21,593 nt of DNA from assembly GCA_032718475.1 (NCBI GenBank), contig JAUCBJ010007176.1, forward strand, positions 1-21,593, read 5' to 3'. The stretch comes from Nemertoderma westbladi (lineage: Eukaryota > Xenacoelomorpha > Nemertodermatida > Nemertodermatidae). Of this stretch, positions 1 through 9,121 are shown piece after piece. The first letter of the stretch is position 1. Every line of letters begins with the position of its first letter. The notes under the pieces are model-generated. The model searched no databases. It had not been told where the DNA came from and saw nothing but the letters and a program-made list of their open reading frames with translations. The position numbers and the translations under genes are program-made.

Positions 1-215
1 ATTGTCTCAAACGGAGACGTCAGATACCTTGGTGCAACATAGCTCGCGATTGCACCAAGGAAGGGTAGTAATATCAAACCCAGGGGGGCGGCCTGGAAAG
101 CCAACCCCGAGAAAAGAACTCCACCCCACACCCGATATTAGATTGGGTTCCAGCGGAATTGAAGCGCACTTGAGGTTGATGCTATCTTCTCACCGGGAAG
201 ATAGCATGGGGGGAG
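1..215. other. Hairpin-rich GC-richer segment
   Basis: This stretch has no recognisable gene. It holds two perfect inverted repeats: CCTTGGTGCAA at 27-37 pairs with 50-60 (11-bp stem, 12-nt loop), and GCTATCTTC at 181-189 pairs with 197-205 (9-bp stem, 7-nt loop). A weaker 5-bp hairpin lies at 4-18. The base composition is clearly more GC-rich than the DNA after position 950, which suggests the fragment belongs to a mobile element running off the left edge. The short open frames here do not resemble any protein I know. Confidence 0.5.
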
Positions 216-385
216 TGTAAGCGGATTCAATTCCACTTCATTACCCACCAGAAAATGGGATAGTGGCATTTTAGTAATATGTTGGGGATACGAGATTACC
301 AATATCGATCTCGTATCACAACCAACATTGGGGGGGGGGGGCGACACAAGCCCCAAATCCACAAAGAAGGGTTAGAGGTCAAACC
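216..385. repeat. Dispersed module, copy 1 (second copy at 14787-14966)
   Basis: About 170 bp align with 14787-14966 in the same orientation, with roughly ten substitutions plus a difference in G-tract length. Both copies start at TGTAAGCGG and end near GGTTAGAGGT. Inside is a 10-bp hairpin (287-296 with 308-317, GATACGAGAT), then a G tract (12 Gs at 330-341), then CCCCAAA, which could pair with the start of the tract. Both copies also keep an open minus-strand frame containing the peptide VGNEVELNPL. It could be a short repeat in its own right or a solo piece of the 13649-15217 transposon; the sequence does not decide between these. Confidence 0.75.
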
Positions 386-1221
386 ACCTCGGAGGGAACA
401 CAGCTAGCAGAGGCTAGCAGGGGAAGGGAAACACTCCCAGGGAGTGCCAAGGTGACAAGTAGTATATTAGCCAATAGAGGGGAGGAAGCACGTGATAGGG
501 AACAGGAAAGCATCCATTGGGTAGAAGGCCAAAGTAGAGTAGGAAGTGAAGCAATATTCAGTGTATCAGTTATATTATCAGATTGTTGGATTGGTATATC
601 AGTTATGTTATTCAGTTTGGTGCAGATCGGTAATAATTATTGACCGTCATCGGCACTATCATACCGGTAACCAGTTAATCTGTATTTCTGCTGTTATTCA
701 GTGTGCTATCATCGGACATTTTTCTAACATCGAGAGACAACAGTAACTCTATTGTTTTTCCCCAACGGCCTCGGCCAAAGCTGTTAGCACCATCCCCAAC
801 GGTGACACGAACTACAATTATCCGGTCGGGATCCCTGATCCCGTCACACCTGTGTTCATTCTGTTGATGAAGCCACGACGGGCCCTCTCAGTTGGTGTCA
901 GATTCTTACGGTGCACATTTCTTCTCATCTGTAATTATCATCATGATATGAATCATAATGATATGAATGAGCTTACACTATGTATAAATTTTGAAGTAAT
1001 TTGTTGATGTTATTCATAAAAGTAATTAGAAAATATATTTACCTTTCCAATGTGCTATAACTCATGAATGTTATTTGAAGTATTCGAAAAATGAAATTGA
1101 ATTCGTCATGTTGATCTAAAATCCCATTGACCTTCGTCCTAATTTCAATACAAAACAGTTACGGTGCAAAGGGAGTATTTACGGGTTAGAAAAAATACAA
1201 AATTACGGCCTAAGGGTAGTG
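386..1221. other. Unassigned intergenic sequence
   Basis: I recognise no gene. The first part, to about 900, is moderately GC-rich and contains a perfect 7-bp hairpin (CGGGATC at 827-833 with 837-843). It may be the 3' part of an unidentified element. From about 930 the DNA becomes AT-rich with imperfect ATGATATGAAT repeats (945-968). Open frames of 63 and 66 codons at 452-643 and 546-746 show no known motif. Confidence 0.4.
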
Positions 1222-2035
1222 TTTTTTTTTTTTTTTTTATTTATTTAAACCAGAGCCATTGCTCCATAGTAAAACGTATTATGAACATAGCACAAATTAC
1301 ATAAATTAAATAAAGATATTTACAGACGAAAAATTCTTGACACACCGTCAATTCGGGTGATCCTGTATACAGTCTTAACAATTATATTTGCACTATTTAT
1401 AACCCTATTAAATAAACTATTACGTGAAGTATGCTGTATATGAACAAACATCGGGATATTCAAAGTTCCAAAGTATAAAGATATACTGGTGGGATCATCA
1501 CCAGTCATTCGAGGAATGTTAAATAACATACGTAAACAATTATTATAAGCAACACGTATTTTTTGGAATGCACTCTGGGAGTAGTTTGAGCTAGCCCACA
1601 GCGCATTACAATAAATAGGAGTACAAAATGCTTGAAACAACTTAACTTTAACCTTATCTGAACAACTACCAAATTTCCTACATATGTAATTACCACATGC
1701 ATAGAGTGAGTTAGTTTGCCTAAGAATATCGAAATCGTCGTCGGTAATACAATGTAATAAATGACCTAAGTAAACAAATTTATCGACAATTTCAATTCGT
1801 TTTCCATATACTGTATATATACATTAGACGCACAACCTTGAGAGGATTTGGGATAGTAATACATACACTTAGTTTTTTTTAAATTAAACAGCATAGAACT
1901 ACTATCCGCAAATTTTATTGCAATATTTATTAAGCACTGCAGACCAAAAATAGAATTACTTAGCAAACAAAGATCATCAGCATAGCACAAGTGGTTAATT
2001 CGCATGTGTATATATAGCAAGAAAAAAAAGGACAT
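1222..2035 (-). pseudogene. 5'-truncated CR1/L2-like LINE 3' end (LINE A)
   Basis: The minus strand encodes the last part of a non-LTR retrotransposon ORF. The reverse transcriptase palm motif CYADDLCLL is visible (YADD codons at 1973-1984), followed by a FNLKKTKCMYY segment. Downstream comes LGHLLHCITDDD, then LFQAFCTPIY and VAYNNCLRMLFNIPR, a typical LINE C-terminal (thumb and beyond) series ending at the stop near 1320. A single-base-type frameshift near 1800-1815 separates the palm frame (1766-2035) from the C-terminal frame (1320 to about 1800). The 3' tail is an A-rich run on the minus strand, seen as 17 Ts at 1222-1238. The copy is truncated just upstream of YADD, so it lacks endonuclease and the fingers. 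No target duplication is evident. Confidence 0.85.
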
Positions 2036-2040
2036 GACAG

Positions 2041-2851
2041 GAACCGAATTGCGAACTAAAGCAAAACTTCCTACACTGACAGCTCTACGAGAATACTTTG
2101 TATTAAAATTTTACTACAAATATATATTTAATCTAAGTAAACCATTTAAGGAACTATAGAGCTTAGAGCTTTTAGAGCTTACATATTTATGTTGGTTTTA
2201 TTTACCGGTAAGTGTAATATTGAGCAGAAGGCGTGTAAGCCTGCTCAGATTGTATAATAAATAACTACCATTTCTTAATACTATAAGAACAAACGCATAC
2301 TTATTAAATCCCAGAACACAACACATAATATTAAAATACCTACTACAGGAACAACTACGGATTTAAATGTTTAACTGTCAGTGCTACAAAAATCTGGAAC
2401 GCATCTCTTATTACTCTAAAACAAATACGAAAACTAAAAACTTACATGGATAGCATTAAAACCCACTATCATACAATATATGACCGCGACTCCATAACAT
2501 AGCAACAAGTAACTTGCACAACTTAGAATATACTGTGATAAAGTGAACAATTAATAGGTGTACGTACGACTGTGTGGTGTGGTATGTGTGGAATAATGGT
2601 GTTTGTAATTGTAAGTATAGTTTGTGTGTGTGTGTGTGTACGCTATGTATTGGGTATGTATGTACTGTACAGTATCAATAAGACTGTGGATACACAGTAA
2701 TGTAATTAGTGTTTGTCAAGGATTTGTCTGCCATACATGACGCTTATTCCCACAAATTATCAGCCGGGGCCACACTCCATGCTGCCTTCAATTATTTTAC
2801 ATATTTGAAGTTTTGGGAATAAAATAATTGATTATTATATATTATTATTTT
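2041..2851 (+). pseudogene. 5'-truncated LINE 3' end, different family (LINE B)
   Basis: The plus strand carries the extreme C-terminus of another LINE ORF. In successive frames one reads LPTLTALREYFVLKFYYKYI (about 2065-2125), then YGFKCLTVSATKIWNASL and a basic tail, stopping at the TAG at 2500-2502. The pattern R-x-x-x-Y-G-(F/L)-x-x-(F/L)-x-V-x-x-x-x-(I/L)-W-N is the usual end of CR1/L2/Rex1-type ORFs. Several stops and frameshifts break it between 2150 and 2335. The 3' UTR contains a (TG)n run and ends in a TAT/ATT-rich tail near 2825-2851, as expected for these elements. No RT core is present. The family call comes from motif recognition only. Confidence 0.65.
2623..2639. repeat. (TG)n microsatellite
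   Basis: A 17-base uninterrupted TG dinucleotide run, within the 3' untranslated part of LINE B. Confidence 0.9.
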
Positions 2852-3103
2852 CTATGTGACATTGAAATCATGTTAATTAACTGTCCAATAATTGCTACAA
2901 AGTTTAAAAATGGTTTTTCATTCGTTTAGAAAGAATCTGAAGTTTGGGCAATAATCAGACTGTCTGTCTGTCTGCCTATTACTTTCTCTAAACGTTAAAA
3001 TGGAACGACATGCCGTCTTAACCCCCATGCCGACATGCCGTCTTTTACTATTTAGTTCACAAGGGGAGTCCCCAGCGTTTAACTCATAAAATGCCTATTA
3101 CTT

Positions 3104-3235
3104 TGACAGACAGATCGCTTGACAGACAGAACAACCGACATACAGACATAATAGGTGGCCGTGGCCGTCAAACATGAAAACAGACGTCGGAAATGAAATC
3201 AGCAACCAGTAAAACCCCAATAACAAAACTTTTAA
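3104..3235 (+). repeat. GACAGACA-core repeat, copy a
   Basis: Contains GACAGACAG tracts followed by the core GGAAATGAAATCAGCAACCA (3188 on), then an ACCCC and AACAAAAC segment and CTTTTAACGAGGTGG. The same order of motifs recurs at 4023-4203 and 4204-4340 (inverted) and at 5309-5436 and 6126-6355 (same orientation). It is followed by a G tract at 3254-3275. Confidence 0.7.
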
Positions 3236-3253
3236 CGAGGTGGAATCAGTTGA

Positions 3254-3275
3254 GGGGGGTGGGGGGGGGGGGGGG
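3254..3275. repeat. Poly-G tract
   Basis: A run of Gs interrupted once by T. Similar G or C homopolymers occur at 330-341, 6002-6030, 7447-7458 and 14901-14923. Their exact lengths are probably unreliable in any assembly. Confidence 0.85.
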
Positions 3276-3426
3276 TTGACTAATTAAAAAAAAGATTTTT
3301 CATTTTCAATCCTCCCCGGTGTAGATTTTTATAAGGATTTCAAAACTTCAAACCGTTTGTTAATAGCTAATGTAGTTCAAAAGTTATGAGTTATAATGTT
3401 AACCTTTCTTTGCGTAAATGTCTGTG

Positions 3427-3443
3427 AAGACTGTCTATCTGGG
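3427..3443. repeat. Candidate target-site duplication, left copy
   Basis: AAGACTGTCTATCTGGG matches AAGACTGTCTGTCTGGG at 4023-4039 with one mismatch, bracketing the GC-rich fragment. Because this neighbourhood is rich in TGTCTGTC, a chance match is possible. Confidence 0.5.
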
Positions 3444-4022
3444 CCGAACAGAGGGTGGCGTCTTTCGACATTGCGATTGTTAACGCTGACGCCACCTCAT
3501 ACGTTAATAGGTCCCTCGACTCCGTACTCGAGCAGCGAGTTCGTTCCAAGATGGTCCACTACAGCGGGGTGTGCGAAGATCGTCGGATCTCCTTCACCCC
3601 CCTAGTCGGAACCACCGACGGGGTGTGGTGCAAGGAGGCCGATACTCTGATCCGCCACCTCGCTGAGACCCTCGTGGCCCGGCAGCGGGGGATGCGCGAG
3701 AGTGGCCTCGCTTGAGTGTTAGGGGGAGTGCGGAGGAGCTTACAGTTCGCGCTTCTGCGCTCGAGCTCCCTGTGCCTGCGCGGTGGTAGGCGGCCATGGA
3801 GGGCGCTCGGATTTGGGGACGGTGCCGGTCTGCGGGGATCTGACCTTCCTGATCGGTACTGATCCCTAGCCTCTGCGCTCCAACATATCCTTCTGGTGCT
3901 TTGGTGGTAGGCCCGATGATATTTGTGTGGTGGCGGAATTAACTTTGTTATTTTTGGTGCACATATTTTTAATTTATGATTTATTACAGTGCTATAATAA
4001 TTATTATAACAGCATAACTGTT
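3444..4022 (+). pseudogene. GC-rich retroelement ORF C-terminal fragment (LINE C)
   Basis: An open frame from 3444 to the TGA at 3713-3715 reads through AEQRVASFDIAIVNADATS and later ISFTPLVGTTDGVW, then KEADTLIRHLAETLVARQRG. The F-T-P-(L/F)-V...(T/S)-x-D-G-x-x-x-x-E-A pattern is one I associate with the extreme C-termini of reverse-transcriptase polyproteins in marine invertebrates; the exact clade is uncertain. The segment is strikingly more GC-rich than its AT-rich surroundings. It is bounded by an imperfect 17-bp direct repeat (3427-3443 and 4023-4039), as expected for target-primed insertion of a 5'-truncated copy. Downstream of the stop lies about 300 bp of 3' UTR that turns AT-rich before the boundary. 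Any true start lies upstream and is lost. Confidence 0.55.
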
Positions 4023-4203
4023 AAGACTGTCTGTCTGGGATTGTGTTTCTAACGGTTTGTCTGACAAAATATAACAAAAGCATTCTTATCTGGGTAAAGG
4101 TTATGTTATGGGGTTTTTCCTGGTCGCTGATTTCATTCCAAAAGTCACTTTTCACTTTTAACGTAAACTATTATGTCTCTATGTCTATCTGTCAGTCTGT
4201 CTG
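4023..4203 (-). repeat. GACAGACA-core repeat, copy b (inverted)
   Basis: On the minus strand this reads GACAGACAG tracts, GACATAATAG, a TTACGTTAAAAGTGAAAA segment, the core GGAATGAAATCAGCGACCAG (complement of about 4120-4139), ACCCC and GAATGCTTTTGTTAT, ending in GTCAGACAAACCG. It aligns in that order with the plus strand at 6126-6355, including the GAATGCTTTTGTTAT and GACAGACAAACC parts. Confidence 0.7.
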
Positions 4204-4340
4204 TCTGTCCGACGATCTGTCTGTGAAAATATAAGGACATCATACCACGTAGCTGAAACTTTTGGTTTTGGTTTTTTGTCGCTGATTTCATTTCCGTAGT
4301 GAGTTTTCGTGTTTGATGTCATCCACATTGTCTGTTTGTC
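4204..4340 (-). repeat. GACAGACA-core repeat, copy c (inverted)
   Basis: The minus strand reads GACAAACAGACA, then the core GGAAATGAAATCAGCGACA, AAACC repeats, a GTATGATGTCCTTATATTTT segment and ACAGACAGATCGTCGGAC. The GTATGATGTC(A/C)TTATATTTT part also occurs at about 6187-6207, tying this copy to copy e. It lies directly next to copy b in the same orientation. Confidence 0.65.
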
Positions 4341-4369
4341 AGTTCAGCTGTCGGACCTTGATTTATATT

Positions 4370-5300
4370 CTGAGTGTTTAAAGCTCATCTATCCCATCAT
4401 AGTAGACATGTACCGAACAACAAGAGTCCCACAAGAAATGAAAACAAATAAGTTGGTGCCAGTTCCCAAGAAGGACAACCTAACACTCTATGGTACTTTA
4501 CGGGGAATCTCATTGATCTCGATTGCTGCAAAGCTATACAATAGAATTCTAATAAATCGCATCACGGATCCCATTGAGAGACTGCTCCGTGGAATTCAGA
4601 ATGGGTTCCGTAAAGGTCGTGGGACCATGGAGCCCATTTTGGCATTTAGAAGGATAATTGAAGAGTTATCAAAAAAGAAAGACAGGCATCTGGCTGTTAT
4701 CTTTGTTGACTTCTTCAAGTCTCACGTTTCAGTCTCTCGCTCACGTATGTTCAGCATACTTTCATTATATGGGATTCCTGATGAAATTATTGCAGCAATC
4801 AGATCAGTATACGATGGTTCGACAACATTTGTGTCTACTATTAACAGTGACACAGAACCATTTGAAGTGTTATGGGGCGTCCTCCAGGGAGACACACTTG
4901 CACCATTCTTGTTCATAATTGTTGTTGACTTTGTTCTACGCATGTCCTTAGATCATCATAATGATGATGGAGGTGTCTCATAACATTGGAGGTGTCTCAT
5001 TGGTCCCCCCAAGCTTGACACTAGAACAAAGTCGCCTCCGCTTTGCAGGACATTGCTTTCGCCGTGAGGACCAGCCAGTGCATAATCTTGTACTTTGGCA
5101 GCCTCATGGAGTGAATAAGCATGGTGGACAGCCCATGACTTTCTTGAGACGCATCTTAAAGGACACTGGCCTTGAAGATGCGGATGATCTAGCAATTGTC
5201 ATGGGTGATAGGGAGTTGTGGTGGTGCAATTTTGTCGATAAGCCGGCACAGCATTCTTAAAAATGCAGCTGCAATGCAGCATGCCGATCCTAGTAGTAGT
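4370..5300 (+). pseudogene. RTE-like LINE, 5'-truncated and internally deleted (LINE D copy 1)
   Basis: Closely related to the copy at 9122-11334. Homology begins at CTGAGTGTTTAAA (4370). One frame to 4983 carries the RT fingers and palm: KLVPVPKK, LRGISLISIAAKLYNRIL, GFRKGRGTMEPILAFRR, FVDFF (first catalytic Asp kept) and GVLQGDTLAPFLF. The KAFDSV part of motif A is altered to KSHVSV. An internal deletion of about 570 bp relative to copy 2 removes the FADD motif and the YLGSWI region. The reading then resumes in another frame (to 5260) with the C-terminal LRFAGHCFRREDQP and LVLWQPHG. The 3' end is a short AGT repeat (5292-5300). RTE-type assignment rests on this short 3' tail and overall RT style; it could be another APE-type clade. 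Confidence 0.85.
4969..5000. repeat. 13-bp duplicated filler at deletion junction
   Basis: GGAGGTGTCTCAT occurs at 4969-4981 and again at 4988-5000. Copy 2 of the LINE has it once, so about 10 bases at the deletion junction appear to be templated filler copied from just downstream. Confidence 0.75.
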
Positions 5301-5308
5301 AATATTTT

Positions 5309-5436
5309 GACGGACAGACAGACAGACAGCTATGACAGACAGACTGACTCTGTCAAATGAGTAAACTGACTTTAGAAATGTAATCACCGACCCGGAAAAC
5401 CCTTGCAACAAAATTTTCAGCGGGGTTGTGTGCATT
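5309..5436 (+). repeat. GACAGACA-core repeat, copy d
   Basis: GACGGACAGACAGACAGACAG, then GACAGACAGACTGAC, then a degenerate core (GAAATGTAATCACCGACC) followed by GGAAAACCC, AACAAAATTTTCAGCGGGG. It begins eight bases after the 3' end of LINE D copy 1, so the LINE sits inside the repeat field. Confidence 0.6.
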
Positions 5437-6125
5437 CTAACATTTCGATGGACAAAATTACCCTAAGCATAAACTATAAATGCGTTTTTTGAAGTATGCA
5501 AATTTCAAAATGCTAAAAAATTTTCTAAAAATGATCGAATTCGTGTTAAATTTGGCACGAATGGTGACTTGGTGATGCTTGCTTAAGGCCTCCTATTACC
5601 ACTTTTTTGATTTTCATTGTTATAGCTGAAATATTTAACAAAATGTGTCATTTTTTGGCCAAAAATGGCAAAATCTTTCAAAATTTGGCCAAAAAATCAG
5701 TTTTTTTTTAATAATTTTTGAACATAAGTATTTATCAAAATTCTGTTAATAGGATCGATTCACGATGTCATTATGCATAAATGATGAATTTTGGGCATTT
5801 GATGACCTTCGCTCTAAAAGCCAAGGCATTTTAAAAAATAATTGCATAAATTATGTTAATTAGGTTAAAAATTAAAAATTTCGAAAAAATTTTTGAAAAT
5901 TTTTTTTCCACCTATTCTATGAATGATACCAACAAATGTCAATAAATTTGGGTAAAACAAATTCTCTTAAATAAGGAAACGAAAATTTGTAGTTTAATAG
6001 TCCCCCCCACCCCCCCCCCCCCCTCCCCCCTTAAACTATTGCTTTAATTGGTGTTTATTTAATAGTCTTAGACTGCTGTACCGGAAATACATTATTGTTA
6101 AAATAAACAAAATGTTTTCCTTATA
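5437..6125. other. AT-rich spacer with C tract
   Basis: No gene is visible. It contains A/T homopolymers, a perfect palindrome TTTTTGGCCAAAAA (5652-5665) and a C-rich homopolymer tract at 6002-6030. Confidence 0.6.
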
Positions 6126-6355
6126 TTTGGACAGACATTTCAGACATAATTTACTTCGTTAAAATGAAAAAGGTTTAGTCGGGTAGTATGATGTCATTAT
6201 ATTTTTACATACAGTTGCTCGGATGTAATGTCAAATTGACAGACAGACATGCTGTAGATAAATAAGTTGTTTGGAATGAAATAAGCGACCAGGAAATTCA
6301 TCCATAAAAAATCTAGCTAGGTCATGAATGCTTTTGTTATTTGACAGACAAACCA
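6126..6355 (+). repeat. GACAGACA-core repeat, copy e
   Basis: Contains GGACAGACATTTCAGACATA, GTATGATGTCATTATATTTT, TTGACAGACAGACATGCTG, the core GGAATGAAATAAGCGACCAG (6276-6295), GAATGCTTTTGTTAT and TTGACAGACAAACC. It is the plus-strand counterpart of inverted copies b and c, so the two blocks form a large imperfect inverted repeat around LINE D copy 1. Confidence 0.7.
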
Positions 6356-6590
6356 ACTCCTTTCCAACCAACTCCAAACAATTTTCTCCAGTCATCCCCT
6401 TTTCTAGGTGACACGCCACAAATAAATAAATAAAAATAAATTATCATCCGTAATTAAAATATTAATATTTGTTTATTGTTGTTATATTATATATTATTAT
6501 TATTATATATATTATATATTTAAAAAAATATGATAATTTTTTTTAAGACGTTTTTTTAAAATTACATTTCATGAAATATGATTTTGTAGC
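6356..6590. other. AT-rich spacer
   Basis: No gene. Includes AT/ATT microsatellite-like sequence around 6420-6535. Confidence 0.6.
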
Positions 6591-7030
6591 ATCTCTATTT
6601 TTTGGTGCTCGTAATTTGATGAATTCATATAAAATAAGCTAGAAATATCAAACTTGTTTTGTTCGCCTGGTGCCAAAATTTGGTACCAGCACGAAATTTT
6701 GAAAATCCATTGAATAGTTAAATTGATGGTGACAACTAATTTCTCGCATTTTACAGGTTTATGGGGATACTGAATTCAATGGAATAAATAATTATCTAAC
6801 TAGACATCTCAAACTTGTATTTTTCGAAAGCAGATGCAAAAAATGGTGGTGCCAGCACCAAATTTTTGAAAATAAGCAAATTGATCAATAGATAGTATCA
6901 TATTGTTTCTTGCGTTATCCGGATTTATGATGGTCCTCAATCCGATGGAATCAATAAAAATAGCAATGGCACATCTCAAACTTGTACTTTTTGGTGGTGA
7001 GTACGAAATTTGATGCTAGCGCAAAATGTG
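6590..7030 (+). repeat. Diverged ~165-bp tandem satellite
   Basis: At least three diverged units. The shared word CAAACTTGT lies at 6649, 6810 and 6977 (spacings 161 and 167). Before it, each unit has a GAATTCA/GGAAT(A/C)AAT stretch, and after it a GGTGCCAGCAC-like and AAATTTTTGAAAAT stretch (about 6669, 6845, 6992). Weaker matches with ATTCCA(T/A)(T/G)(A/G)GAATCAGCGC continue near 7083 and 7256, suggesting the array once reached further right. No protein coding is apparent. Confidence 0.6.
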
Positions 7031-7885
7031 CGATATTACGCCGCAAAGTACGAGTAGCATTGATCTGTAGCATTAGAAATGTATTCCATTAGAATCAGCG
7101 CCCCAGAAAATCTAAAAGGATGAATTTATAGCATCGTATAAGTGAATTAAAAATTTTGTGTTCAAACTGAAAACTGCTGGTTACTTGTCGTTTTCATTAA
7201 TGCCTACATAGAGGACTAACACTGCTATTTAAAGTATCCAGATGATTTTAAATATGTTCCAATGGATTCAGCGCTGCATAAAACATACAGAAATGATTGA
7301 AAATTGTTTACAACTTTAAATTTTGTTGAAGCAAAAAAAAACCAGTAAATTTTTTTTTAATTTTTGTTCTTCTTTGAGATCCAGAATAGTGAAATCTACG
7401 TACAAACCCAAAATCAGACATTTTCGTTAAAATTTGTAGATTTTAAGGGGGGGGGGGGTGGTTTGGTTATAGACCGGTACTAATAAGGTTAGTCTAATAG
7501 TAGTTGTTCTTACCTTTTAACTATATTATTAATTTATGCTTTAAATTTACAGAGGCGATATAACTGCACTATTTTAGTGCGCATATTATATAATTGCAAG
7601 TTCAAAGAAACTTATACGAGGTCGACCGAGCTCCGACATCAAAGTCACAAAGACACATACAACATAGGCCTATAGTAAAAAACATGTGCATAAACAATAG
7701 AGATAAAAGTAATGGGATGGTACCTAATGGTCCCTTTGGGATGGGTGAATTCTCTAAGGTTGGGTGAATTCTAATGAGCCATTTTACCAGCATTCGAAAT
7801 GTAACAAAGGCCAAATGGCTTACAAGTTATATAGCTTAGACTACACTTATATTATTGTACATCTTTAACTACAAGTTCAAAGACA
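7031..7885. other. AT-rich spacer with G tract
   Basis: No gene. It may hold further decayed satellite units up to about 7320, a 12-G tract at 7447-7458, and a short direct repeat GGGTGAATTCT at about 7744 and 7762. Confidence 0.5.
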
Positions 7886-7889
7886 CGTA

Positions 7890-8520
7890 ATGAATGAGAC
7901 AGACACAGCGACAACCAACAACCAACAACCACAGCCAACAACCACAGCCAACAATCAGAGCCGACAACCAACAACCACAGCCAACAACAAACAGCAAATA
8001 ACCACAGCCGACAACCACAACCACAGCCAACAACCAGAACCAACAACAACGACAGCCAACAACCACAGCCGACAACCAGAACAAACAACCACATCCGACA
8101 ACCAACAACCACAGCCAACAACAAACAGCCCATAACCACTGCCGACAACCACAACCACAGCCAACAACCAGAACCAACAACAACCACAGCCAACAAACAG
8201 AACCAACAACTACACCCGACAACCACAGCCACCAACCAGAACCAACAACCACAGCTGACAACCACATCCGACAACCAACAACCACTGCCGACAACCACAG
8301 CCGACAACCAGAACAAACAACCACAGCCAACAACCACAGTCAACAACCACAGCCAAAAACCGGAACCAATAACCACAGCCAACAATCACAGTCGACAACC
8401 ACAGCCGACAACCAGAACAAACAACCACAGCCAACAACCACAGTCAACAACCACAGCCAAAAACCGAAACCAATAACCACAGCCAACAATCACAGTCGAC
8501 AACCGCAGACGACACCTCAG
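7890..8520 (+). repeat. CAACCA/CAGCCA minisatellite
   Basis: About 630 bp built from variants of ACAACCACAGCC and ACAACCAGAACC, with the plus strand almost free of T. A higher-order duplication is visible: 8291-8394 and 8395-8498 are 104-bp copies differing by about one base. The array yields long open frames in several frames on both strands (Thr/Asn/Gln/Pro-rich on plus; Val/Leu/Trp/Cys-rich on minus), but these follow from the repeat and I do not call them genes. Confidence 0.9.
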
Positions 8521-9114
8521 CCAACAACAACCTTGTTTCGATGTTTGTTGGTATGGAAACCAGGCCAATTAAATTATTTTTGCCCAGTTTTGTGGAGGGG
8601 TTGGAACGAGTATTAAAAAGTCAAAAACAAAAATATAAATATATAAATATAAATATATATAAATAAATGGGGAGTTTACATATCCCCACGTAACATATCC
8701 GTTTGTACGGGTTTAAAAATTTTAATTACAGTTGGAATGTTGTAAGATTATACAGTAATAATAATAAATACAGTAATACTGTATGAGTGTCAATTTAAAT
8801 TCAACAAGTTACATAAATATCAGAATCAAATGTCAATTAATTGATCCTTTCCTTCCTTCCTTCCTCTTATACAATTCCGGTAGTAATCTCTTGAACAACC
8901 TAATATAAAAACTACAACGCTATAACTCAGCTGCATAATTACTGCGGGTGCGGCTCAGATTCATAGGTTAGCAGCAGAACGACGTCGGAATACAAAATGA
9001 AATGAGGAAACACAACAAAACGATACCGAGGTTGCCGGACAATTAAATAACTTGTAAAAAAAATAAACGCGTTAGCCGTAATGCAGGAGGGGTTTAAACG
9101 CTTTTCCGACCACC
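8521..9114. other. AT-rich spacer with microsatellites
   Basis: No gene. Contains an ATA/TAA-rich run at about 8629-8668 and a (CCTT)n run at 8846-8866. Confidence 0.6.
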
Positions 9115-9121
9115 GACAGCT
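9115..9121. repeat. Candidate 7-bp target duplication, 3' side of LINE D copy 2
   Basis: GACAGCT here matches 11335-11341. Together they flank the LINE exactly at its AGT-repeat 3' end and its proposed 5' truncation point. Short duplications fit RTE-like elements, but 7 bp can match by chance. Confidence 0.4.

Noticed and set aside
1-220. 72-codon open frame at the left edge
   Set aside because: No recognisable motif, and the region is dominated by hairpins; more likely non-coding repeat sequence.
4366-5306. Possible target duplication ATATT around LINE D copy 1
   Set aside because: Only about five AT-only bases with an offset; indistinguishable from chance in this composition.
7852-8385. 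Long minus-strand open frame (177 codons) rich in Val, Leu, Trp, Cys, like a membrane protein
   Set aside because: It is the complement of the CAACCA/CAGCCA minisatellite; other frames of the same array are also open, which is a repeat artefact.
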